A DNA stretch of 30,743 nucleotides from a virus, in IMG/VR virus record IMGVR_UViG_3300037606_000126, positions 1-30,743 of that record. One strand, written 5' to 3'. Position numbers and translations under genes: made by a program. This document shows, piece after piece, positions 15,501 to 22,450 of the stretch. The notes below the pieces were generated by a model. It worked only from the letters and a program-made list of their open reading frames with translations, was not told where the DNA came from and ran no database searches. The stretch's first letter is position 1. Every line of letters begins with the position of its first letter.

Positions 15501-18500
15501 TAACGCAAGGCCATGTCTGCAACATAGTCGAGCGGAACCGCGTATTGCAGCAGCGTGCCTTTCCAGCTCACCGGTAGCTTTGTGTTTTGCAACACCTTAC
15601 GCGTCGACTCCAGATCGGCCTTGGTCGGCACGCGCGCCCGGCCCATGACGTCTTTCAGATACTGCTTGCTGCCGCCCACGGAGAACGACGCGTTGGCGAT
15701 GTCGGCCGCACCCATCTCGTTGGGGTTCACCGCAAGGATCGCGTCCAGCGCTCGGTCCACAGCGGTTTCGGCGGTGTCGACCTTCTTAGGCTGCATGCCG
15801 ACGAGGCTGCGGAGCCAGCCGCCCACAATGTTCTTGAAGCTCTGCCATGCCGAGTACGGCTTGCCTTCGATGTTGGCGTAGCTCAGGTCGCGGCGGAACA
15901 CAGGGTTGGACAGCCCCTCGGTCAGCAGCTCGCGCGCGTTGCTCAGGCCGTAGTGCGTGGCCGGCAGGAACTTCAGCAGCTCTACACGCAGCTTGTCCAG
16001 CTGACGCGTCAGCGGGTGAGACGGGTTTGACAGCACCTTGTCTGCGACGGCATGAAGCGCCTCGTGCAAGGCCAGCTCTGGCGAGATACCTGCGCCCTCG
16101 GTGAAGAGTATCTGCCCACCATACTGCTCGATCAGATCGGCCGCAGCGTCGTGACCCTCTCGCCGCATGGCGGCAAGCTGTGTTTCGTTGCGTGGATGCA
16201 CGTAGACCCCGGGCGGCGTCCCAACGCCCAGCGTTGGCGTCTCGGGTGACAGCTCGGCACGGATGCTGTCCATGATCTCGGGCGAAACGACCTGCGAGCG
16301 GGTATCGCCGATGCGAGCGAGAAGCTTCTCTGCCACACGACGGTGTGTCGGATCACCTGCGGTGCGTGCCAACACGCCAAGAGCGCCGCGTACGTCACCG
16401 GCACGTAGCAGTGCGCTTGCACGTGGATGTGCTTCGCCGGGCCAGCTCATAAGGCCGGCGCCGTTGCTGAAAGACAGTGGGCCTAGATCGAGCGCCGCCA
16501 CTTCGGCTTCGGCCTCTAATTCTGCACGGATTGCATCAAGGTCAAGCGCATCGTCGCGCGGGGCTCTGCGTCGCGCCCCCGGTGCCTTGGGTGTGGCCGT
16601 CTGCGGCGCTTCAGCGAGTGTGTTAAACGGCACAGGCGCAACTCGCGGACCTAAGGCTGCGAGGTCTTGGTAATCGAGCACGTGCTCACGACGCGTGGTC
16701 TCATCCATCGAGTTCCACTGCTGAGGTGTGAAGCCAAGACCCACACGCGCTTCTTCATCCATCGCACGGTGATCGGCCTCGACCTTGGCCTTCCGAACCT
16801 CCAGCTCGGCGTCAGTGAGTTCGTCGACGGTGCGACCAATACCTGCGCGCTTACCCTTAGCGCTGTCCGCCTTATGCCCGTCATACGTCGGGTTTGAGTA
16901 TCCCGCCTTGGTCGCCGTGGCGCGGCCGTCACGTAGAGAGATAAATAGGGCACCCGCCTCGGAAGACAGGTTCTCAAAAATCCAAGTCTCGGCAGCCTGC
17001 CCTGTTTTCCACCCTTGGCCAACTTCCAGCGCCACGTCCGCGCGGACTTTTGGGCTCAGATCAACATCAGCCTCGCCAGCTATATCCTTCCGCGTTTTCA
17101 CGTCAGGGCCACGTTTACCCTTGGGTCGTTTGGCATGCGCCGCATCACTGGCAATCATGTTGAACGCATAGCCCGGGTCAGGCACGCGCCCGAAATACCG
17201 CAGGGCCGCCTGCGCAGGCGACAGGCCGTCGCCAACCGCCACAGTTCTAAGCAGGGCGTCGATCTTCCGCAGGTCCGCGGCAGGCAGCGCCGTGGTTTCA
17301 CGCTCGCCGGGAGGCGCCGTTTCTTCGGCGAACTTGAGGTCCTCAGATGTGTTGTCAGAGTTGAACCAAGCAGCGATACTCTGTTTTGCTTCGGCTTGCT
17401 GCTGCAGTTCTACAAACTGGTTGACCACGCGGTCCATTGCAGGATCGGCTGCGGGTGCTTGCGGCACAGCACCGACTGGGGGCGATGCGAGCACGGCTCT
17501 TGGGATAATCTGCCCAGCTGTGCCGGTCTCGGCGCCCGGGGTCGCCCCGGTCATGGGGTTGCGCGCAGGTGCTGTGGCCTCTGGTGCTACGCCCCCCTGC
17601 TGGGGCTGGAATCCCTCTTCGATGCGCGGCACCCGCATGTCCGACAACGCCGCTTGCAAAAACGGGAAGGGGTCCGCACGGATCGTGTCGGCATAGTCGG
17701 GGAATTGCTGGGCAAATTCAGACGTCAGGTTGTTGGTGTCGTCCAACCTGCGGGCCCGCAGTGGTTGCAGCTGCACCATGGCCGCTTCAATACGCTTTGC
17801 CGCTTCGCGCTCTGCCGGGTCTTGGGAGCGGTTGGCTTCAAGCATATCGTAAGAGCCCCAGTCTGCCGAGGGCATACGCCGATGTGGCAGACCGGCTTCG
17901 TCGGGCCTGAGAGCGAACTGTTGATCGTATGCAGCGGTGGCTTGCCGAAGAGTCTCGGCGGCCTCTAGCTCCGCTTGCGACGGACCAAAATCTCCAACAC
18001 TGGCACCGGGGTAAAGCTCGGCAAACAGGTTCTGTGCCGTCACGGCCTCGCCTTCGGTGAGGTTCAATGTATCGGGCTGTGGCCCCGCTGGTCCATCAGT
18101 ATCTGGTACGCCCAGAACAGGCTCTCCCACTGCTCCTCCGTCAAGTGGCGCAGTGACGGCGGGGCCAACACCTGCACCGGCAGGTCCAACATCACCCCGT
18201 TCGACACTACCTGTAACGCCTGCTCGATCTCCTGACTCGAGATCTCCGACAGGTTCACTTCGTACGTCTGCATCTTGTGTCTCCTGTGTTGTAGGTGCGC
18301 CCTGCACATCTGGCAGCCGCCCTACGTTCGTGTAGGATTCAATGGCGATGTCTGGAAATAGGGCCCGTAGTTCGGGTATGACTTCCGCGTGCGCCGGATT
18401 GACCAACACGCCAGTGACATCTGCAGCTGTCGGGCTGCCTGTAAGACCTTTGCGAAAGGTTATAATAAACGAACCGTCGCGGTACGCCGTACCGCCCGAA

Positions 18501-20482
18501 GTGCCCGTTGCGCCGCCTGTGCCCCGGGTGGGATTGGTAAGTGAGTCAGTGTATAGACCGGGCTTTATGCCCCCGCGCAGCATAGCAACCAGATCTCGGG
18601 TGGCTTGTGTTAGCGTGGCGGCTTTCGCCATTCCGTGCGCAGGGATTACCGCTCCCGCAGTTTCTACAGCGGTAAATGCGGGGTTTGCTTCGGCCGCTCC
18701 GCCGAACAAAGTGTCGCTGCGCTGATTGCGGTTTGCTTGATCCCAGCGCTGCGTCAAACCTTCAAGCGCAGCCGTGGGCGCAGCCGTGGGCGCAGCCGTG
18801 GGCGCAGCGACAGCCGCTTCGCTTGACAATGAGCTTTGAGAAGCGGGCATCTTTGACTTGTTGTATTTAGCGCGCCACGCCTCGAATTTTTGGCGTTCAT
18901 CAATATCACCGGGAATATTTATAGCGATGGTACCCGATGCTTTTCCTTGCTCTGGAAGGCCCAAACCACGGCGCAAAGAACGCACTGTATCAGCATCCAT
19001 CCCAACTTCTGTGGCAACCTCCGCTGCGGTCAGGTCTTGTGCGTGAAGTTCTGTGATTTTATCGAGAACATTGGGGTTTGCCTGACGGATTGCATCTGTC
19101 ACCATCTTGTCGTTTTCCTGAATCCACAAAGACAGTTTGCTTTTTGGTTCTTGGGGCACTCCGCCCGCAGCCGTGGGCGCAGCCGTGGGCGCAGCGACAG
19201 CCGCTTCTGGCTCCAACGGCAAACCCTCTTGCCGAGACGGGGCGCCAAACTCTTCCGCGTATGCTTCCATCGGCGGCGTAGGAGGCCCCATGTCCGGCTG
19301 TGCAGAGGCTTTGATCTCCAGCGCCCTACGGAAAGGCCGCAGCACGGGGCTATTGATCCCGTTGGTGTCCAGATAGTCCAGCGTCATCCGTGCAGCTTGC
19401 GCTTCGGCTTGATCTCTTGAGAGACCGTCGCCCTCTTCTATAATGGCTGCGCGCTCTTCGAAAAAGGCACGGGCGTCTGCCACAACAGGATTAGTCGTTA
19501 TACCGCTGGCGGGCGCAGCTTCTGGTGCGGCGCTAGGACCTGTCGGCCCCGGAGGTGCTGCCGCTGGGGGTGGCGTAGGCGCAGGCCCGCGAGATCCACC
19601 CAACAACGCAGTGGTGCCACGCACGCCACCGCCCATGATGCCGCCTAGAATACCAGCGTCAATGTATTCGCTGATCGCGTCGTCGCTGTCTAACGCCAGA
19701 CCGGCTTGTCTGCGCTCCAACATCTGCTGCGCAATTTCTGTTGGAATCTCGACAGCGGCGCCTTCTCCGAAACCGACAGCTGTGCGGGTCAGCCATTTTT
19801 GACCGGGCTTCAGGAAGCCGCCAAGCAACAGCTTGTCACCGACAGAGTTTAGAGCCGACTGCCCAAGGGCAGAGACAAGGGCCCCCTGCACGTCGACACC
19901 TTCAAGATTGCCCGCAGCGACTTCGTTTTCTTGGCGTTGTATGTTGCCACCGAAGAACGTGGGAAACGCAGTGACCGCACCCGCGCCAAGGCCGATTGCG
20001 GGACCGCCGACAATAGTCCCGGCAGCAGACGCAGCAAGAGGTGCGAGCATTTCGGGGCCACTTTGCCCGATACCTTCCCCGACGTAGGTCAGCGCGCTGC
20101 CAATACCGGTCACGTCTTCGCGGCGTGTCGGTGCAGGTTGGCGCAGGGACTCTTGGAACGATTCCAGATCGCCCTCTTGCCGCATACGCTGCCCGAGGGC
20201 TGCAATACCTTCAGACCCAAGCCCTTGACCGAGGTATTCCGCAGCAGTGCCAAGGCGTGAGTACGCACCAGATTTGCCCAGCTCAAAGCCGCGCCCAAGC
20301 GCAGTGCCGTCGTCAAACACAGGTGCTTGACCGAACATGTCAGAGTATTCCTGCGAAAACTGCGCCTCTTGCTGGGAAACATACTGCCGAATACGATCTT
20401 GTTCCGTGGCAGTGGGGCTGGCCCCTGATATCTGCACGCTGTAGCTTTTGCCGCTTGGTCCGGAAACTTGAATAACGCCCAC
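12539..20482 (-). CDS. Giant polyvalent/internal virion protein with zincin metallopeptidase motif
   Basis: A 2,647-residue protein that starts with GTG at 20482, set by AGGAGG six nt upstream. Visible parts: an N-terminal region with a glycine-zipper-like hydrophobic segment (about 140-180); proline/alanine linkers (300-325, 426-439, 555-568); a small HTH-like segment (about 483-506); long disordered acidic linkers; a zincin motif HEALH at 1473-1477 with a following ELLTEG (E1518 or E1522 as third ligand); and a helical C-terminal half with hydrophobic stretches (THMLTLGFNVSTALVTLSQI; SLVYMFKRHPLAMLNLL). It ends with FKSVRFAQEG ... TRRGD ... AFGFMPASYE, a layout I associate with large polyvalent phage proteins of the PLxRFG/LPD38 kind. 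Such proteins are thought to be packaged and ejected with the DNA. No lysozyme or transglycosylase motif is seen. An RNA polymerase was looked for and not recognised. Confidence 0.85.
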   Translation of the reverse strand: MGVIQVSGPSGKSYSVQISGASPTATEQDRIRQYVSQQEAQFSQEYSDMFGQAPVFDDGTALGRGFELGKSGAYSRLGTAAEYLGQGLGSEGIAALGQRMRQEGDLESFQESLRQPAPTRREDVTGIGSALTYVGEGIGQSGPEMLAPLAASAAGTIVGGPAIGLGAGAVTAFPTFFGGNIQRQENEVAAGNLEGVDVQGALVSALGQSALNSVGDKLLLGGFLKPGQKWLTRTAVGFGEGAAVEIPTEIAQQMLERRQAGLALDSDDAISEYIDAGILGGIMGGGVRGTTALLGGSRGPAPTPPPAAAPPGPTGPSAAPEAAPASGITTNPVVADARAFFEERAAIIEEGDGLSRDQAEAQAARMTLDYLDTNGINSPVLRPFRRALEIKASAQPDMGPPTPPMEAYAEEFGAPSRQEGLPLEPEAAVAAPTAAPTAAGGVPQEPKSKLSLWIQENDKMVTDAIRQANPNVLDKITELHAQDLTAAEVATEVGMDADTVRSLRRGLGLPEQGKASGTIAINIPGDIDERQKFEAWRAKYNKSKMPASQSSLSSEAAVAAPTAAPTAAPTAALEGLTQRWDQANRNQRSDTLFGGAAEANPAFTAVETAGAVIPAHGMAKAATLTQATRDLVAMLRGGIKPGLYTDSLTNPTRGTGGATGTSGGTAYRDGSFIITFRKGLTGSPTAADVTGVLVNPAHAEVIPELRALFPDIAIESYTNVGRLPDVQGAPTTQETQDADVRSEPVGDLESGDRAGVTGSVERGDVGPAGAGVGPAVTAPLDGGAVGEPVLGVPDTDGPAGPQPDTLNLTEGEAVTAQNLFAELYPGASVGDFGPSQAELEAAETLRQATAAYDQQFALRPDEAGLPHRRMPSADWGSYDMLEANRSQDPAEREAAKRIEAAMVQLQPLRARRLDDTNNLTSEFAQQFPDYADTIRADPFPFLQAALSDMRVPRIEEGFQPQQGGVAPEATAPARNPMTGATPGAETGTAGQIIPRAVLASPPVGAVPQAPAADPAMDRVVNQFVELQQQAEAKQSIAAWFNSDNTSEDLKFAEETAPPGERETTALPAADLRKIDALLRTVAVGDGLSPAQAALRYFGRVPDPGYAFNMIASDAAHAKRPKGKRGPDVKTRKDIAGEADVDLSPKVRADVALEVGQGWKTGQAAETWIFENLSSEAGALFISLRDGRATATKAGYSNPTYDGHKADSAKGKRAGIGRTVDELTDAELEVRKAKVEADHRAMDEEARVGLGFTPQQWNSMDETTRREHVLDYQDLAALGPRVAPVPFNTLAEAPQTATPKAPGARRRAPRDDALDLDAIRAELEAEAEVAALDLGPLSFSNGAGLMSWPGEAHPRASALLRAGDVRGALGVLARTAGDPTHRRVAEKLLARIGDTRSQVVSPEIMDSIRAELSPETPTLGVGTPPGVYVHPRNETQLAAMRREGHDAAADLIEQYGGQILFTEGAGISPELALHEALHAVADKVLSNPSHPLTRQLDKLRVELLKFLPATHYGLSNARELLTEGLSNPVFRRDLSYANIEGKPYSAWQSFKNIVGGWLRSLVGMQPKKVDTAETAVDRALDAILAVNPNEMGAADIANASFSVGGSKQYLKDVMGRARVPTKADLESTRKVLQNTKLPVSWKGTLLQYAVPLDYVADMALRYIPSARRVHGLIGQHQRAISQGTELVVNATEETAKVLSKYARQQPLVDTFNDAAYMATRLQVDPRKPASAYEGYSFQYNVLDKDGNIVRRVESQRYKAETERNKALQAYNRALSPERRQTRVARAKRAFDESPETTADHKRVRDMMLSMPADLQKEFSRMLELQPAVGKGYIDAIRTRIETLLPKDKALQDRIFGIIYDKILSERLLNPYLALERSGPFRLSYSAIDPLSISTDPVTGAVDMSQAQVEQFKHSFESEGERQSAIAALQALPATNQVTNITPYQDGNSGFSRQEVPLEFVSRVLDAVDSSGTLAQAVDPATGATNDVRQQIINLMLDSVPETSFINAFKKRQGIRGFRGDATPISEPKAAGDVLKNMRQSAMRIARKTADLQYGAEFAAVRKAINDENIAFQGTNPAGVSVEELSRQRAEANQYAEVLTGYTKAPFNVRSNKSRFLGAGTHMLTLGFNVSTALVTLSQIPLFVYPVLAGKYSDMRAMGAIGAAHRILTGASRERTIERIGPDGQIETDTASVPILQHSTEYSTLPYLAPLIEFARKNGVFNRSLMQDELLGEQATMFEKISAATGILQHQAERYSRETALNAAYILELQDLMGRQDMSISDFVNRLEAGTLNFTPEQAQAAAESAVNVSEKSNGPIYAAAGPLASQGNVMSLVYMFKRHPLAMLNLLAQTASRGLGSSDPEDAKIARRQLVRMFGSLAVFSGAMGLPLIQQVGWLYDLLIADDDEPDFKSQVRMSLGEAGAFGLVDYMTGTKISERISPGSAIYRPGFASQDAAPLFQVAEGVGGPVLGMALKYTSGRQFEDIANGDIQRGVEGLLPTSIANFFKSVRFAQEGIETRRGDLVDDIGPFHIAAQAFGFMPASYEQKLSMNSLGTRINNAINTEKSRLMQKIHKARDEGDFDTVQELMAEVQEFNQRNPRNGIDRSTLRQSYDASKRVTAQTSHGLYVAPGNRARVQEYLDAYSRSSLLE
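18779..18820 (-). repeat. 42-nt direct repeat, copy 1, within the giant gene
   Basis: Encodes an alanine/proline/threonine linker (AAPTAAPTAA type) at residues 555-568. It is identical over 42 nt to the copy at 19166-19207 and is extended here by one more 12-nt unit at 18767-18778. The two copies are 387 bp apart, exactly 129 codons, so recombination between them would keep the frame. Confidence 0.85.
19166..19207 (-). repeat. 42-nt direct repeat, copy 2, within the giant gene
   Basis: Second copy of the alanine/proline/threonine linker repeat (residues 426-439), identical to 18779-18820. The two copies bracket the segment that carries the HTH-like motif. Confidence 0.85.
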
Positions 20483-20530
20483 GAGAACCTCCTAGTTTGG
20501 CACCACTATACGGGAGCTTTCAGCCGCACG

Positions 20531-22450
20531 CTAGTCTCTCGCGTTGTGGGTCGACCCTTGCCCGTAACCAAAAGGCTGCAAGCCATACTGTGCATACGCA
20601 GCGTTAATTTGGTTTTGAGCCCGTTGCACATCCTGCGCTGCCCGAAGACGCTCATTGGGGTTTGGGTCAGGACTGTCAAAGAAAAATCCGGGTTTCGGGG
20701 GTGAACCCAAACTAGCAAGTCGTTCTTGAGCTTGCTCCAGTTGATTAAACAACGGTGTAATAACCGTGGCTGGTATACCTTTGTCCCGTCCCGCCGCCGC
20801 ACTGCGCGCCGCCAAGGCTTGCCGCTCAAGATCGAGCTTCGCGCGACCCATACGGCTTTGTTCAATTTGGCCAAGCAATGCAACACGATCGGCCTCCGCC
20901 GTACTCTTACCTTCACGGAGCGCCCCAAGACCCGTGGCGCCAGCTTCGCCGAGAGCGCCACCAAACGTGGGGCTCTTCGACGACATCAGCGACAGCCCCG
21001 CTTGCGCCAGTGCCAGCCACTTGTCTTGCGTGGCACGCTTCTCGCGCGACTGCAGCATGTTCAACATCTCTTGCTCATAGTCGGACGGAGCGCCTGCGCC
21101 CTGCGCAGCTATACCTGCGATACCACCGCCGGAAGGAGTGCGGGGTGGCCCCGGAGGGGCTGGATCAACGGTGGGATCAACGGTGGGATCAACGGTGGGA
21201 TCAACGGTGGGATCAACGGTGGGATCAACGGTGGGATCAACGACCGCAGGGTCAAGCGCCGTGTCGGTTGCAGGGGGGGCGACCACTGGCGGCGCCACTC
21301 GAGGCTCGGCAGTGCCAAGGGCTTCGCGAACGATCCTGTTGCGCTCCCCGGAGCTGCCAAAGATATAGCGGTTGTATTGCTCTTGGTTGATCTGGCCGCT
21401 CTCCAGCAGCCGATCGGCCGTAGCTTTCGGATCTTCCCCACTAAGTGTTTCCGCAATAATCGTTCCAAGGCCGCGGGTGTCGGTGCCAGCCACAGGGGCA
21501 TCGGGCCCCGCTACGGGAGTGGTTGGCAAAAACGGGCTGTTGAGGTCGAACATCTGCCCCTCTCCGGTTGGGACTGGGCCGAAGAGCGAGGGGGCATAGG
21601 CGGCAATCGCTGCGCGGCTGTCGCGAGCGTCGGCAGTTTCCATCATGCGGTTTGGGGATGCGCGAGAGGGGGTTACGTTCGCTCCGATGTCCGCCGCCGA
21701 TGGCGCACCAAGCTCAGGTGTCCCACGGCTCACAAGAGAGTCGCTGCCCGGCACGGGGGGTAGGCCGCTGATGGACTCAGGTGCCCCCATATCTGCTATG
21801 TCCGCAAAGGTCACTGGGGGTGCGCTTACCGGCCGCAAGTCCGGCATCCCTACCTGCGCACGGCTCGGTTGAGCCTGCACAGCCCTCTGATCGCTCTGTG
21901 GCACCGTGACGTCTAGCACGTCACTAATGCTAGGCCCTGCCATGTCCGATAAGTTAACCGTGGGTGCTGGTGGAGTAGGGTCTAGTTCTCGATCTAGCCC
22001 CGCCAACTGGCTGCGCGACAGCGACACTAGGCTGCCGTCCGGCATTTCTAACATCTGCCGCCCGTTACGCACAACAAGGCGCGGCGCGCGAATTGGACCA
22101 CCACCATCTTGCAAGGCCACGATGCCGCCACCGGCCATACGCTGAGGAGGCATGGCACTCTGCTGGGGCATGGCCCCTGTGTTTCCCGCCATATCGGTCT
22201 GCGGTGCCATGGCACCGGCCATCTGCCTTGCGAACTCTGCGGGCATGCCTGCGGCGGCCACGGCGTCCTGCGCCACGGTGCTCTGGTCACGGCCCTGCTC
22301 GATGGCAAACGAGTCTTCCATCTTTTTGCGGCGCGTCAGCTCACTCAACACCAAGAACTGAGGCATCTGCCCCGTGGGCATCTGCATCTCTTGAATGAGT
22401 TGTTGCTGCGAGAGGTTCTTCAGTTTGTCCTGTAGATCGAGGATATTCAT
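20531..22450 (-). CDS. Repeat- and proline-rich internal virion protein, 639 residues
   Basis: The ATG at 22450 is preferred over the GTG one codon upstream because it forms TGATG with the stop of the preceding gene, and AAAGGGA lies upstream. The N-terminus is a glutamine/leucine-rich amphipathic helix (LQDKLKNLSQQQLIQEMQ). Residues about 130-430 are low-complexity, proline- and alanine-rich, with a short GGGIVALQDGGG motif before them. A sevenfold VDP/TVDP repeat sits near residue 410-430. The last 170 residues are helical (LNMLQSREKRATQDKWLALA; GLSLMSSKSPTFGGALGEAG), with a final region containing QDVQRAQNQINAAYAQYGLQ. Its place just before the giant gene matches that of T7 gene 15, but no sequence likeness is claimed. 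Probably a virion protein ejected with the DNA. Confidence 0.75.
   Translation of the reverse strand: MNILDLQDKLKNLSQQQLIQEMQMPTGQMPQFLVLSELTRRKKMEDSFAIEQGRDQSTVAQDAVAAAGMPAEFARQMAGAMAPQTDMAGNTGAMPQQSAMPPQRMAGGGIVALQDGGGPIRAPRLVVRNGRQMLEMPDGSLVSLSRSQLAGLDRELDPTPPAPTVNLSDMAGPSISDVLDVTVPQSDQRAVQAQPSRAQVGMPDLRPVSAPPVTFADIADMGAPESISGLPPVPGSDSLVSRGTPELGAPSAADIGANVTPSRASPNRMMETADARDSRAAIAAYAPSLFGPVPTGEGQMFDLNSPFLPTTPVAGPDAPVAGTDTRGLGTIIAETLSGEDPKATADRLLESGQINQEQYNRYIFGSSGERNRIVREALGTAEPRVAPPVVAPPATDTALDPAVVDPTVDPTVDPTVDPTVDPTVDPTVDPAPPGPPRTPSGGGIAGIAAQGAGAPSDYEQEMLNMLQSREKRATQDKWLALAQAGLSLMSSKSPTFGGALGEAGATGLGALREGKSTAEADRVALLGQIEQSRMGRAKLDLERQALAARSAAAGRDKGIPATVITPLFNQLEQAQERLASLGSPPKPGFFFDSPDPNPNERLRAAQDVQRAQNQINAAYAQYGLQPFGYGQGSTHNARD
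21163..21242 (-). repeat. Seven 12-nt units encoding a VDPT repeat
   Basis: GATCAACG recurs at exact 12-nt steps seven times within GGGATCAACGGT units. Read on the - strand it encodes VDP seven times, joined by threonines. The units are identical at nucleotide level, which points to recent expansion by slippage or recombination inside a disordered linker. Confidence 0.9.

Noticed and set aside
17015-17968. A 317-residue + strand frame inside the giant gene
   Set aside because: Antisense to a disordered, GC-rich part of the giant gene. It has no motifs or neighbouring + strand genes.
12539-20482. N4-type virion RNA polymerase hidden in the giant protein
   Set aside because: Size and packaging would fit, but no recognisable single-subunit polymerase motifs were found by eye. 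Remote homology has not been excluded.
12539-20482. Tail tape measure interpretation of the giant protein
   Set aside because: It has many distinct domain-like islands, a zincin motif and a PLxRFG-like end rather than a continuous helical ruler, and there are no long-tail genes around it.
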